Below, in pieces: positions 1 to 9,104 of a stretch of 64,000 nt of DNA. How positions within the stretch are numbered: the stretch's first letter is position 1; each line of letters starts with the position of its first letter. The stretch covers positions 1,134,001 through 1,198,000 of the forward strand of contig NZ_CP054699.1 of NCBI RefSeq assembly GCF_022558445.1. Direction: 5' to 3'. A program made the translations under genes and the position numbers. This DNA comes from Candidatus Contubernalis alkalaceticus. GTDB lineage: Bacteria > Bacillota > Dethiobacteria > SKNC01. A model generated the notes under the pieces. That model saw only the letters and a list, made by a program, of their open reading frames with translations. It had not been told where the DNA came from and searched no databases.

Positions 1-453
1 ACTCTGTATGCCTCGGGAAGTATTATGAGTAAAAAGATGTGGGAGAAGATGGAAGCGGAACACTGTAAGAAGTTTGCCGAGGCCATACATAAGGCCGGGG
101 TTCCTCTAATTGCCCATAACTGCGGCAATGATATCTACTTTGATGTTCATGAAAAATGGATGAAACCTGCTGCCATTTCTCACGCTTATCCCGCTGATGA
201 TTGCAAAGATTGGGCTGAACATGCTGAAAAGTGGGGGAAAGAAATTGTAACCATAGGATACCTGACTCCCTCTATGACCGGCCTGATGATGACTCCTGAA
301 GAGGTTATGGAAGAATGCCGCCGGGAATTTGAAACTTTTAAAGATTGTAACGGCGGATTTATTCTGGCCTGTGGATGTGAGTTTCCACCTAACGGCCATC
401 TCTTGAACGCTATGGCCATGGTTCAGGGTTCTAAAGCCTACTGCAGATATTAA
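1..453 (+). CDS. UroD-family (MtaA/CmuA-like) methyltransferase, C-terminal part
   Basis: The reading frame is open to the left edge, so this is the C-terminal ~150 residues of a longer protein (relatives are ~340-370 aa). It carries the two zinc-ligand motifs of methylcobamide:thiol methyltransferases of the uroporphyrinogen decarboxylase superfamily: AHNCG (H-x-C) and later LACGCEFPP, which supplies the last cysteine. By family knowledge such proteins move a methyl group from a methyl-corrinoid to a thiol or act as corrinoid-dependent methyltransferases. The substrate cannot be told from this fragment. Three more members of the superfamily lie at 9105, 13034 and 19562. A hairpin follows at 484. 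Confidence 0.8.
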   Translation, partial: TLYASGSIMSKKMWEKMEAEHCKKFAEAIHKAGVPLIAHNCGNDIYFDVHEKWMKPAAISHAYPADDCKDWAEHAEKWGKEIVTIGYLTPSMTGLMMTPEEVMEECRREFETFKDCNGGFILACGCEFPPNGHLLNAMAMVQGSKAYCRY

Positions 454-483
454 TAATTAAAGATTATCATGGTGGATTGGAGA

Positions 484-527
484 ATAGAGAGTAAGGAGGG
501 GTTCCCCTCCTCATCTCTATTTCTGTT
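484..527 (+). terminator. Rho-independent terminator after the first gene
   Basis: ATAGAGA and AGGAGGGG pair with CCCCTCCT and TCTCTAT around a TT loop (484-520), with a small internal loop. A T-rich stretch follows. It separates the UroD-type gene from the ATPase gene at 591. Confidence 0.6.
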
Positions 528-590
528 TAATCTGTTTAAACATTTTAAAAAAGTTTTAGAATTTAGGTTAATGAAAGGAATGCATGTCTT

Positions 591-1403
591 TTGAAAACAT
601 TGAAATTGGAAGAATTTTATCTAAAAGAGGAGCCTTTTTATATCCCTCAGGAAAATGAATTACAACTTTTTGAGTTAGCCTATCATCAGCAAATCCCAGT
701 TATGCTGAAAGGGCCCACAGGCTGTGGAAAAACACGCTTTCTAGAACATATGGCTTTCAGGCTTAATCGTCCCTTAATTACTATTGCCTGCCATGAGGAT
801 CTAACTACTGGTGATTTGGTAGGAAGGTTCCTGCTTAAGGGAGAGGATACTGTGTGGGTAGATGGTCCACTTACCCGGGCTGTTCGTCATGGTGCAATAT
901 GTTATCTAGATGAAGTGGTGGAAGCCCGTAAGGATACTGTTGTTGCCATTCACCCTTTGACGGATGATCGCAGAATACTTCCCCTGGAAAAGATGGGTGA
1001 AGTGATTAAAGCGGATGAGAATTTTATGCTGGTTTGTTCCTATAATCCTGGTTATCAAACTATATTAAAGGATCTAAAGCAGAGTACCAAGCAGAGGTTC
1101 ATTTCTATGGAATTTGGTTTTCCGGAAGCTGATATAGAGAAGAAGATTCTAATAAAGGAGTCCGGTGTAAAGGAACAAATAGCGGAAAAAATTATTCAGA
1201 TTGGCAGCCAGTTCCGTAACCTAAAGAATAAGGGCCTGGAAGAAGGCGTCAGCACCCGGCTCATGATTTATGCTGGAAAACTAATTGGCTCCGGAGTTTC
1301 CCTGAAAGAGGCTGTTCGCACAGCCATGATCTATCCTATTACAGATGATGCTTACATGCATAAAGGGCTGGGAGAACTGGTGGATGCTGCCGTAGAAGAA
1401 TAG
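591..1403 (+). CDS. MoxR/NorQ/CbbQ-type AAA+ ATPase
   Basis: A 270-residue AAA+ ATPase. Walker A is GPTGCGKT near residue 41 and Walker B is the stretch ending YLDEVVEA near residue 107. Length and motif pattern fit the NorQ/NirQ/CbbQ group. These ATPases work with a VWA-domain partner to remodel or load a metal cofactor into a target enzyme (known for NO reductase and Rubisco activation). The VWA partner is the next gene, 19 bases downstream. The start is TTG at 591, 11 bases after AAAGGA; an ATG at 581 runs into a stop at once. The target is unknown; the neighbourhood suggests a corrinoid or other metalloenzyme (inference). Confidence 0.85.
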   Translation: MKTLKLEEFYLKEEPFYIPQENELQLFELAYHQQIPVMLKGPTGCGKTRFLEHMAFRLNRPLITIACHEDLTTGDLVGRFLLKGEDTVWVDGPLTRAVRHGAICYLDEVVEARKDTVVAIHPLTDDRRILPLEKMGEVIKADENFMLVCSYNPGYQTILKDLKQSTKQRFISMEFGFPEADIEKKILIKESGVKEQIAEKIIQIGSQFRNLKNKGLEEGVSTRLMIYAGKLIGSGVSLKEAVRTAMIYPITDDAYMHKGLGELVDAAVEE

Positions 1404-1422
1404 TAGAGAGGGTGGATTTTTA

Positions 1423-4233
1423 GTGGACGCACAACAAACTGAACAGGCAAAAAAGGCAGCGGAACAGCTTTTACAAAGGGATGGAAAAATTGTTCATAAA
1501 TGGTTTGAAGAGATATGGCCGGAGGTGGCTTTAATCTTTGAGGACAGCCCAGAAAGTTTTGCCACCTGGTTGGAGATGATAAAAGATTTCAGCGGCACTC
1601 ACTGGGAATTGTTTTTCTTCCTTCTAAAAGAATCCCCTGGGCTGTTAAAATCTATTTCTTTAAATCAGTATGACCATTGGTTGAGTTTAATTCGTTTTTA
1701 TGCTCAAATAGACCGTAAGGCCGCCCAAAATCTTATGCGGTTGGGATTGTGTCAGTTTTCTGATTTATTGGCTGAGCAGTGTGATTGGCTGCTGGCTGAC
1801 TGCCGTAAACTGCAGCAGGTGAATTGGGAAGGCGGGCTGGCCTATTTTGAATATCTGCCCCAAGTCATTCAGGCAGTTGGACAGGAGAAGGCTGATTGTT
1901 GGAAAGAACAGGTTTTTATTATTGCTAATAATCATCCAGTCCTTTTAAAAAATTATATTATTGGTTCTTACAAACTTATTGGGAATATTGGCGGTGAGGA
2001 GATCAGGCAGTGGCTTCAATCTGCCGTATCAATGAACCTGGAGATTTCCAGCAGGACGGCAAACAGTTTTTTGGTTTTGTCTCCAGAGGTTTTTTTGGAG
2101 GCAGAGAAAGAAGGCGTAATTATTTTTGATAGTTGGAAGGATTTGGTATTCCTGATGGGAAAAGCTCATGAGGAAGCGGCAGAATCTTTTATGCACCAGT
2201 CTTTTGAGGCATTAAGGCATTTGAGTGCTCAGCAGCTTTTACAGTGGGGAGAACTTGGTTTAAGGATTGCTCAAAGGGAAGGAATATCAGCTAAAGAATT
2301 TTTTATTTCCAGTATTGATATTGTCAAAGAAACGGGATATAAAGATTTGGAGCGGTGGGCGGAGGCAGGGTTGGAAGTGATGGAAGATAGAAGGCTTCGA
2401 CTATTTTTTTCCCGTCGTTCTAAGGAAAGTACAGAAGCTTTAAAAGCAGGACAGCTTTCCTTATCCCTTGAAAAAATTTACAAGACTCTTCAGGCTATGC
2501 TCCAGGCCTCCTTTGGTCAGCAGGTGGTACTTCGGGAAACCGGAGTTCTTCCGGAAGGTACATACCAGGAACAGGCTGATTTGCCTACCTGTGACGGATA
2601 CCGTATATATCTTCCAAGCAAAGTCAGTGTTTTTGAGGATCAGGAATTAAACTTTAAACTTTATAAAATAATGTTGTTTCATCAAGCAACTCTTTTGACC
2701 AGCGGAACTCTAGAGGGGCTAGAGTGGAGCGGAGACTCTACTATGAATACGGATTCTGAAAGGTTGTACTGGGAGATCCTGCAGTTGGTAATTGGCCGTA
2801 ACGTTGACAATCATCTTTTATCCATAAATCCTGGATTAAAAAAAGACCTGAAAATTATTTTAGGGGAATTGGTGAAAAATCTCCAGAAATTGGATGAATC
2901 TCAGCTGGAGGAGGCAGCAGTAAAGGAGCTTATTGTTTGGTCTCTGCCTATATTTGCTGAGGAGAGCCCTGCATTTTATGGTAATGGGGAAAACGTAAAG
3001 GATACTGCCGATGAAATTTTTCAAAGCTTAGCCCGTACGTTAGATACATCTAAGCTTTGCCGACTGCTGGTTTCTTTCCGGGCTGCCTACCGGGGAATTA
3101 TCGTCAAAGAGCTGGTGGAAGTGGAGGGGTTAATCAAGAAACAATGGGATGAGACCGGGGGAGATGTGGATTCTATAGGGTTGATTAAGAGCCTTGGCAG
3201 CCGTTTTATTCAGGACAAGGCGGTTACCTTTATCCGTTTTCTGGTAAAAAAGTTAATCCATCTACATCAGCAGGAAGCCCAGGAGGGATTTGCCCGGACT
3301 ATCTTTTACGATGAATGGGATTGGACTCTGGAGGATTACAAAAGGGATTGGTGCCGGGTTCGAGAAATACATCTGCAGCCTACCCTGGTAAACAAAGTAG
3401 ATTCTATTTTAGAGGAACACCGGAGCCTGATCACTTTGATGAGAAGGTATTTCGCCATGCTCAGGCCTGATCGGGTCAAACGGTTAAAACGCCAGCCTCA
3501 GGGAGACCATGTGGACATGGATGCCGTTGTGGAGGCTTTGGTGGAGAGACGTCAGGGTATGGGAAATGCGGAGAATTTATATATCTGGAGGGACAAGCGC
3601 AGCCGGGATGTAGCTGTGGCTTTTTTAATGGACTGCAGCGGCTCCACCATTGAAGAAATATCTGCAGGCAAAACTATTTTGGATTTGGAGAAAGAGGCTG
3701 TAATAATCATGGCCGAAGCTCTGGAGATGCTGGGAGATAATTTTGCAGTTTATTCCTTTTCCAGTGATGGGAGGCTGCAGGTGGATTTCCAGGTGGTAAA
3801 GGAATTTGATCAGGTATACGATGATAATGTAAGGCAGCGTTTCGGGAGTTTAAAAAGCATGGAAATGACCCGTTTGGCTGCAGCGGTAAGGCATGCTGTG
3901 GAAAAAATGAAAAGGGTAAAAGCGGCGGTAAAGCTGCTCTTTATATTAAGTGATGGCCGTCCCTACGATATGGATTATCGCGCCCGGGAGCAGGATGAAA
4001 AGAGTATCGGCCAGTGGCTTCGTCAGGATGAGATGCTGTATCCCCAAGAGGATACCCGTATGGCTCTATGGGAGGCTAAGTCCAACGGAATCACCCCTTT
4101 TTGTCTAACGGTTGATAAGCAGGCCAAGCAGTATATGGATAAAATATTTGGGCAGGTGGGATACGTTTTAATTAATGATGTGGATATGCTTCCGGCAAAA
4201 CTTCCGGAAATATACCGCCGCTTGACAACTTAA
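1423..4233 (+). CDS. NorD-like von Willebrand factor A domain protein
   Basis: A 936-residue protein with a long, mostly helical N-terminal region (~1-640) that I do not recognise and a C-terminal VWA domain. The MIDAS motif is MDCSGST (D-x-S-x-S) near residue 740, and the strand ILSDGRPYDMDY lies further on. It pairs with the preceding NorQ-like ATPase as in norQ-norD and cbbQ-cbbO. By analogy it tethers the ATPase to its client. The GTG start at 1423 follows GAGAGGG by 9 bases. Length is larger than typical NorD (~640 aa), the extra being N-terminal. Confidence 0.82.
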   Translation: MDAQQTEQAKKAAEQLLQRDGKIVHKWFEEIWPEVALIFEDSPESFATWLEMIKDFSGTHWELFFFLLKESPGLLKSISLNQYDHWLSLIRFYAQIDRKAAQNLMRLGLCQFSDLLAEQCDWLLADCRKLQQVNWEGGLAYFEYLPQVIQAVGQEKADCWKEQVFIIANNHPVLLKNYIIGSYKLIGNIGGEEIRQWLQSAVSMNLEISSRTANSFLVLSPEVFLEAEKEGVIIFDSWKDLVFLMGKAHEEAAESFMHQSFEALRHLSAQQLLQWGELGLRIAQREGISAKEFFISSIDIVKETGYKDLERWAEAGLEVMEDRRLRLFFSRRSKESTEALKAGQLSLSLEKIYKTLQAMLQASFGQQVVLRETGVLPEGTYQEQADLPTCDGYRIYLPSKVSVFEDQELNFKLYKIMLFHQATLLTSGTLEGLEWSGDSTMNTDSERLYWEILQLVIGRNVDNHLLSINPGLKKDLKIILGELVKNLQKLDESQLEEAAVKELIVWSLPIFAEESPAFYGNGENVKDTADEIFQSLARTLDTSKLCRLLVSFRAAYRGIIVKELVEVEGLIKKQWDETGGDVDSIGLIKSLGSRFIQDKAVTFIRFLVKKLIHLHQQEAQEGFARTIFYDEWDWTLEDYKRDWCRVREIHLQPTLVNKVDSILEEHRSLITLMRRYFAMLRPDRVKRLKRQPQGDHVDMDAVVEALVERRQGMGNAENLYIWRDKRSRDVAVAFLMDCSGSTIEEISAGKTILDLEKEAVIIMAEALEMLGDNFAVYSFSSDGRLQVDFQVVKEFDQVYDDNVRQRFGSLKSMEMTRLAAAVRHAVEKMKRVKAAVKLLFILSDGRPYDMDYRAREQDEKSIGQWLRQDEMLYPQEDTRMALWEAKSNGITPFCLTVDKQAKQYMDKIFGQVGYVLINDVDMLPAKLPEIYRRLTT

Positions 4234-4257
4234 ATCAAATAGAAGGAGGGAAAATTC

Positions 4258-4806
4258 ATGAAGGATAAAAAATCTTTTGAACAACTGGTAAAGCATGCTC
4301 TAGATGGGGGAGCGGCCCGTGCCGTTTTGATTGATTCAGATCAAATTATTGTGGATGACCGGGTCCGTTTGAAATGTCGAGTTCCTCTGTGTGCCCATTA
4401 TAATCGTAACCTGACATGTCCCCCCAATACCTTAACGGTATCAGAATTCAGAGAGATTTTGAAGAATTACAGCAGAGCACTGCTGCTGCAGGTGAAGGGC
4501 ACAGGATGTGAAGATGAGGATGTTCGTCAGGCGGAGCTAAAAGTACAAAACTTAATCAGTGAATTGGAAACTAAAGCCTTGATGGAGGGGAATTACTTTG
4601 CTGCAGGTTTTGCCACCCGCTGCAGGCTTTGTCCGGAATGTGTGGGAGTTCAATCGGGAGAGCCGTGCCGTCATCCTTTTAAAGCACGTCCCAGTCTGGA
4701 TGCTGCCGGTGTGGATATTTTCAGAACCAGTAAAAATGCTGGTGTTCCCTTTAACCCTCTGGATCGAGATGAGCTTTATTTTGCGGGGATTTTACTGCTT
4801 TCTTGA
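4258..4806 (+). CDS. DUF2284 cysteine-rich metal-binding protein
   Basis: A 182-residue protein with the cysteine pattern of DUF2284: CRVPLCAHYNRNLTCPPN in the N-terminal third and CRLCPECVGVQSGEPCRHP near residue 123, followed by KARPSLDAAGVDI. These cysteines very likely bind a metal or an iron-sulfur cluster. The biochemical role of the family is not established; it is often found with corrinoid and methyltransferase genes. It is 24 bases after the VWA gene behind a strong GAAGGAGGG site, so the three genes probably form one operon. Confidence 0.8.
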   Translation: MKDKKSFEQLVKHALDGGAARAVLIDSDQIIVDDRVRLKCRVPLCAHYNRNLTCPPNTLTVSEFREILKNYSRALLLQVKGTGCEDEDVRQAELKVQNLISELETKALMEGNYFAAGFATRCRLCPECVGVQSGEPCRHPFKARPSLDAAGVDIFRTSKNAGVPFNPLDRDELYFAGILLLS

Positions 4807-4833
4807 AGGAAGGGAGTAGAAAGTGTGAGAGAA

Positions 4834-4941
4834 GTGAAATCGTTTCAGTAAGCTGAAACATCGGGGAATCAGGTGGAGTAGAGTCTCCACCTGATTAAAA
4901 GCCCCACCTACGCTAACGCTTAGAGGTGGGATCTTATACCC
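4834..4941 (+). repeat. Triple-hairpin dispersed element, copy A
   Basis: About 108 bases that fold as three hairpins in a row: GTTTCAG/CTGAAAC (4842-4859), an 11-bp perfect stem ATCAGGTGGAG/CTCCACCTGAT (from 4868), and CCCACCT/AGGTGGG around a loop containing CGCTAACGCTT (from 4902). It closely matches copy B at 55807 and, in reverse orientation, copy D at 63867; partial copies lie at 46822 and 60184. It has no coding capacity. It resembles palindromic ends of IS200/IS605-type elements or a MITE, but no transposase is present. Confidence 0.8.
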
Positions 4942-5416
4942 AAAAAAGAGAAATAAAAAGTGAAATAAATAACTAGACATAATCCCTTGACATCAAAATT
5001 ATTGTTTGATATTATTTTTTCTGAGAGGTTAAGTGTTACATAAATCAACGTGTTTAGTAGGAGATAATTTATTTTTCTAGTGTGTTTAGTAACATCGAAA
5101 TAAAATTTTAAAAATTTCTCTCGCTCTGCAGGGGATTTAATTTTAACCTCGAATATTAGTAGTAGAGAACAAGTCATTAAAAAACTTTACAATTAAATAA
5201 AAATTCCGTAAGTTTTTGCAATTTACAAGGACAAGCTTACCGATTATTTTTGATTATTTATAAAGTGTAGTTTTCCTTACACACATTTTTAGTAGCAGTA
5301 AATTTCTCGTAATATGGTAGTGAATTTCTCTAAAAGGGTTTCATATTTTTACCTGATACCAATCAGGTAAAAAATTACCAATAAAAAAATCCAAGAAATG
5401 AAAGGGAGGACTAAGA
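4942..5416 (+). other. Long AT-rich leader before the corrinoid operon
   Basis: 475 bases without a convincing gene; short open frames on the minus strand lack ribosome sites and family resemblance. The only clear structure is the hairpin at 5346 described separately. Presumably holds the operon promoter and leader, but no unambiguous -35/-10 pair was seen. Confidence 0.5.
5346..5373 (+). terminator. Symmetric terminator-like hairpin in the corrinoid operon leader
   Basis: TTTTTACCTGAT pairs perfectly with ATCAGGTAAAAA around an ACCA tetraloop. The stem is flanked by T on one side and A on the other, so it would look like a terminator mainly on the minus strand. It ends ~44 bases before the start codon of the corrinoid protein. 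It could be an operator, mRNA stabiliser or attenuator. Confidence 0.5.
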
Positions 5417-6100
5417 ATGTCAGAGGAAAGGGCACAAGAACTGTATGAAAGACTGAGAGAAGGAGTTATTAATTACGATGAGGACGATGTAGCAGCGGCA
5501 GCACAGTTAGTATTGGATGAAGGGATTGACGCCTTTACGGCAGTATTTAAGGGCTTGATTCCCGGAATGGAAGAAGTTGGAGAACTCTATGAGCAGCAGG
5601 AATATTTTGTTCCAGAACTATTAATGTGCGCAGATGCTATGTATGCCGGTTTGAACATCTTAAGGCCTCATATGGATGGCAAAGACATGGGAGTTAGTGG
5701 AGTTGTGGTAATGGGTGTTGTGCAGGGTGACGTTCACGATATCGGCAAAAATATTGTTAAGATGATGTTTGACGTAGCCGGTTTTGAAGTTCATGACCTG
5801 GGCAGAGACGTTCCTCTGGAAACATTCGTAGAAGAACAACTGAACACCAATGCTGACCTGGTATGTCTTTCCGCTATGATGACTACCACCATGGTAGGAA
5901 TGAAGGACATCATTAAGCAGATTAAAGAAAAGAACCCCAATGCTAGAATCTTGATTGGTGGAGCTCCTGTAACTGAAGAAATCGCCGACAAGTTTGGTGC
6001 TGATGGATTTGCAGAAGATGCCAGCAACGCGCTTAAAGATGCCATCAACATGCTGAGCACCCTGAAGAGCATTCAAGAAGAAGCAGAACAAAATAAATAA
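5417..6100 (+). CDS. Corrinoid (B12-binding) methyltransferase protein, MtbC/MtaC type
   Basis: A 227-residue corrinoid carrier. The N-terminal ~90 residues form the helical B12-binding-2 cap domain. The C-terminal cobalamin fold has the base-off/His-on signature GDVHDIGKNIV (D-x-H-x-x-G) near residue 104, with later GG motifs of the nucleotide-tail pocket (LIGGAPV). It carries a methyl group on cobalt between a substrate methyltransferase and an acceptor methyltransferase. It heads an operon with its activator, an MtrH-type and an MtbA-type protein. The start ATG lies 7 bases after GGGAGGA. Substrate is not deducible because no MttB/MtgB/MtaB-like gene is adjacent. Confidence 0.92.
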   Translation: MSEERAQELYERLREGVINYDEDDVAAAAQLVLDEGIDAFTAVFKGLIPGMEEVGELYEQQEYFVPELLMCADAMYAGLNILRPHMDGKDMGVSGVVVMGVVQGDVHDIGKNIVKMMFDVAGFEVHDLGRDVPLETFVEEQLNTNADLVCLSAMMTTTMVGMKDIIKQIKEKNPNARILIGGAPVTEEIADKFGADGFAEDASNALKDAINMLSTLKSIQEEAEQNK

Positions 6101-6143
6101 TATTTTACAGCAATTTAAGTAGTTTTTTAAGGAGGAAAGAGAG

Positions 6144-8081
6144 ATGAAAACGTACACGGTTATATTCCAGCCTTCTGGGAGACGTGGGGAAGTTGAAGAA
6201 GGAAAAACTCTTCTGCAGGCAGCACAGGAACTGGGTGTTGATATTGAAGCCCCCTGCGGTTCAGCAAAGGTCTGTGGAAAATGTAAGGTAAAGGTGGAAG
6301 AAGGTTTCTTTGAAAAATTTGGGATTGAGTCCAAAAATGAAAACCTCTCCCCCGTAATTGAAGAAGAAAGAGACCAGTTGAGTGAGAAAGAATTAAGCGA
6401 AGACTACCGTTTAGCCTGCTGCACCGAGATAAAAGGCGATATCCTCCTGTTTGTACCCGAAGAATCCCGGGGAGCCGAGCAGGTAATCCTGGAACTGGGT
6501 CAGGATAGAGCGTTTACCTTAAACCCCGCAGTGAAAACTTACTATATTGAAATGCCTCCAGCCAATTTGGAGGATCAGACAGACGACTTTGTACGGATGA
6601 AGAGAGCCCTGAAGGAAAAGTATGAAGTTGAAGTTGAATCAGTAGATTATCCCACATTAATTAACCTGCCTGAGGCAATCCGCGGCGGCAACTGGAAAGT
6701 TACCGTGTTTGTATGGATGGGCAAGGAAATTATCAGGGTTTTACCGGGACTGGTAGAGGATTGGTATGGAATCGGTGTTGACGTAGGAAGTACTACCGTA
6801 GCCGGCTATCTATGCAATCTGAAAAACGGTGAAGTAATCAGTAAAAAGTCTGTTATGAACCCTCAAATAAGATATGGTGAAGATGTTCTTGCTCGGATAA
6901 CTTACTCCATGATGAACGATGACGGGCTAGAAAAAATGCGTTCTTCTGTTATTGAAGCCATTAACAAACTGGTGGAGCAGATGACCGAAGAGGTTGGGCT
7001 TACTCCAGAAGATGTTATGGATATCACTTTGGTAGGGAACACCGCGATGCACCACATTAAGCTGGGAATTGACCCCAAATATGTGGGCCGTGCACCTTTT
7101 GCCCCTGCTATCAGAGACGGCATTGACATTAAAGCCAGAGATCTAGGCATTCAAATTGCTAAAAGCGCTTACTCTCACATGCTGCCTATCGAAGCTGGCT
7201 TTGTGGGTGCTGACAACGTAGCGGTGCTGATTGCTGAAGAACCTTATAATTTAGAGCCAATGGCCTTAATCATTGATATCGGCACCAATGGTGAAATTCT
7301 ATTTGGAAACAAAGATAAGCTGTTTTCCACCTCCTGTGCCACTGGACCCGCCCTGGAGGGTGCTCAAATTAAGTTTGGTATGAGAGCTGCCCCCGGTGCT
7401 ATTGAATGGGTTAAAATTGATCCCGATACAAAAGAGCCCTCAGTTAAAATCATTGGTGCAGAAGACTGGTATAAAGAGGGAGACGCTCCTGTAATCAAGG
7501 GTATCTGCGGCTCCGGTATCATTGATGTGGTGGCTGAGATGTTTAAAGCCGGTATTATCGACAAGACCGGACGTTTCAAAAAGATCGAACATCCCAGGGT
7601 GCGTAAGGGTGAAAATGGCAAAATGGAGTATATCCTGGTTTTCGCCAAAGATACTTCCATTGGAAAAGATGTTACCGTTACCCAGGGAGACATCCGGGCA
7701 ATTCAGTTGGCCAAGTCTGCTCTCTACTGCGGTGCTGAGTATTTGATAGAAAAGCGCGGCGTAGATAAGCCCCAAAAGATTGTTTTAGCGGGAGCTTTCG
7801 GCAGCTACATCAACAAAGAAAGCACCATGGTTATGGGAATGGTTCCCGATTGTGACCTGGAGTTTGTAAATGCTGTAGGTAACGCAGCCGGTGACGGTGC
7901 TAAAATGGCATTGATGAGCCTGGAGAAGAGAGACGAAGCTAAATTATGGGCTAGAAAAGTTGAATTTGTGGAGACTGCAACAGAACCTGATTTCCAGGAG
8001 AGGTTTGCTAAGGCAATGGCCTTCCCCCACTTAACCCATAAATTCCCCAGCATTCAACATATCCTGGATAAAATTAAGTAA
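6144..8081 (+). CDS. Reductive activator of corrinoid protein (2Fe-2S ferredoxin/ASKHA, RACo-like)
   Basis: A 645-residue protein. Residues ~1-100 are a plant-type 2Fe-2S ferredoxin with cysteines in APCGSAKVCGKCKV and a fourth in LACCTEI. The remainder is the DUF4445/ASKHA ATPase region, with GIGVDVGSTTVAGYL near 210, an IDIGTNGEI phosphate loop near 375 and GICGSGIIDV near 454. Such activators reduce inactive Co(II) corrinoid to Co(I) using ATP. It sits 43 bases after the corrinoid gene behind AAGGAGG. This is the RACo/DUF4445 type rather than the RamA type with two 4Fe-4S clusters. Confidence 0.9.
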   Translation: MKTYTVIFQPSGRRGEVEEGKTLLQAAQELGVDIEAPCGSAKVCGKCKVKVEEGFFEKFGIESKNENLSPVIEEERDQLSEKELSEDYRLACCTEIKGDILLFVPEESRGAEQVILELGQDRAFTLNPAVKTYYIEMPPANLEDQTDDFVRMKRALKEKYEVEVESVDYPTLINLPEAIRGGNWKVTVFVWMGKEIIRVLPGLVEDWYGIGVDVGSTTVAGYLCNLKNGEVISKKSVMNPQIRYGEDVLARITYSMMNDDGLEKMRSSVIEAINKLVEQMTEEVGLTPEDVMDITLVGNTAMHHIKLGIDPKYVGRAPFAPAIRDGIDIKARDLGIQIAKSAYSHMLPIEAGFVGADNVAVLIAEEPYNLEPMALIIDIGTNGEILFGNKDKLFSTSCATGPALEGAQIKFGMRAAPGAIEWVKIDPDTKEPSVKIIGAEDWYKEGDAPVIKGICGSGIIDVVAEMFKAGIIDKTGRFKKIEHPRVRKGENGKMEYILVFAKDTSIGKDVTVTQGDIRAIQLAKSALYCGAEYLIEKRGVDKPQKIVLAGAFGSYINKESTMVMGMVPDCDLEFVNAVGNAAGDGAKMALMSLEKRDEAKLWARKVEFVETATEPDFQERFAKAMAFPHLTHKFPSIQHILDKIK

Positions 8082-8119
8082 GTAATATGGTTTAGTATTT
8101 AAAGAAAGGTGGGAAACTG

Positions 8120-9064
8120 ATGGATAAAATGTTTACTCTAAAGGGCGAACATAAAGCCTGCAAGATAGGTCCCTGGACCATTGGTGGACAGCCCGGGGAT
8201 AACCCTCCCCTGCTGGTAGCATCTATGTTCCATAAGGGCGACCGTCTTCTGGAAAAAAGAAAAGAAGGAAAATTTGATAGAGCCAAAGCTACCGATTATA
8301 TCAAGCGTCAGGAAGAGCTTTCCCAGCAGACCGGTATTCCTGCACTGACCGCTATGGTGGCCAACTCTGCCGATGAAATGAAAAGATATATTGATTTTTT
8401 CACCAGTGTCAGCGATATGCCCTTTGCCATCGACATGTGGATGCAGGAACCCCGTATTGAAGCAGTACGGTATGCTGCAGAACAGGGCCTGATGGACAAG
8501 GTATTATACAACAGTATTACCCCTTGGGATAAAGACATTCCCGGGCAAATTGAAGAGTTGAAAGAAATTGGTGTGAAGCACGTGGTTGTTCAGGTATATG
8601 ACGACAATGACCCCACTCCTGCGGGACGGGTAAACTGTTTCCGGGATATGTTGGACAAGATTGGGAAAGACACCTTTGAAAGTATACTGGTGGATACCTC
8701 AGTGATGAATCTTCCGGCTACAGCATTTTCTTCCATTGCTAACAAAATGATTAAAGAAGAGTTCGGTGTTCCCTGCGGAATAGCTTCTTCCAACGGAACC
8801 TTTATGTGGAAAGAAGCAAAAGAAATGTGGGGAGTTAAAGGTTTCTCCGCAATGGACGCTGCCGGACAAGCTGTATCTACCATGTTTTGGTGCGACCTGA
8901 TTTTCTATGGTCCCCAGGTGATTGCTGACCGGATTTTCCCAGCTGTGAGCAGTGCTGCTGTCCAACTGGCAACCTTTGCATACTATGAGACCGGAAAACT
9001 GCCCTCTAACCCCAACCATCCACTGTATAAGTTCTTTAACGACTTCGCTGATAAACTAAAATAG
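8120..9064 (+). CDS. MtrH-family methylcorrinoid:tetrahydrofolate methyltransferase
   Basis: A 314-residue protein resembling MtrH (tetrahydromethanopterin S-methyltransferase subunit H) and MtgA of bacterial glycine betaine demethylation. The start KIGPWTIGGQPGDNPP, followed by ASMFHKGD, and the C-terminal SSNGTF and DAAGQAV stretches are typical. In bacteria these proteins pass the methyl group from the corrinoid protein to tetrahydrofolate, feeding the Wood-Ljungdahl methyl branch, or work in reverse. The position, directly after corrinoid protein and activator, fits that role. The ATG at 8120 follows AAAGGTGGG. Confidence 0.88.
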   Translation: MDKMFTLKGEHKACKIGPWTIGGQPGDNPPLLVASMFHKGDRLLEKRKEGKFDRAKATDYIKRQEELSQQTGIPALTAMVANSADEMKRYIDFFTSVSDMPFAIDMWMQEPRIEAVRYAAEQGLMDKVLYNSITPWDKDIPGQIEELKEIGVKHVVVQVYDDNDPTPAGRVNCFRDMLDKIGKDTFESILVDTSVMNLPATAFSSIANKMIKEEFGVPCGIASSNGTFMWKEAKEMWGVKGFSAMDAAGQAVSTMFWCDLIFYGPQVIADRIFPAVSSAAVQLATFAYYETGKLPSNPNHPLYKFFNDFADKLK

Positions 9065-9104
9065 TGGCGTTGGATATAATTAAAATAATTAAGGTGGTGT
9101 AAGT

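Noticed and set aside
4834-4941. CRISPR array or leader
   Set aside because: The repeats are dispersed single copies tens of kilobases apart with no spacers and no cas genes.
5660-6334. Minus-strand open frame of 224 codons
   Set aside because: It is antisense to the corrinoid protein and activator genes and has no family resemblance.
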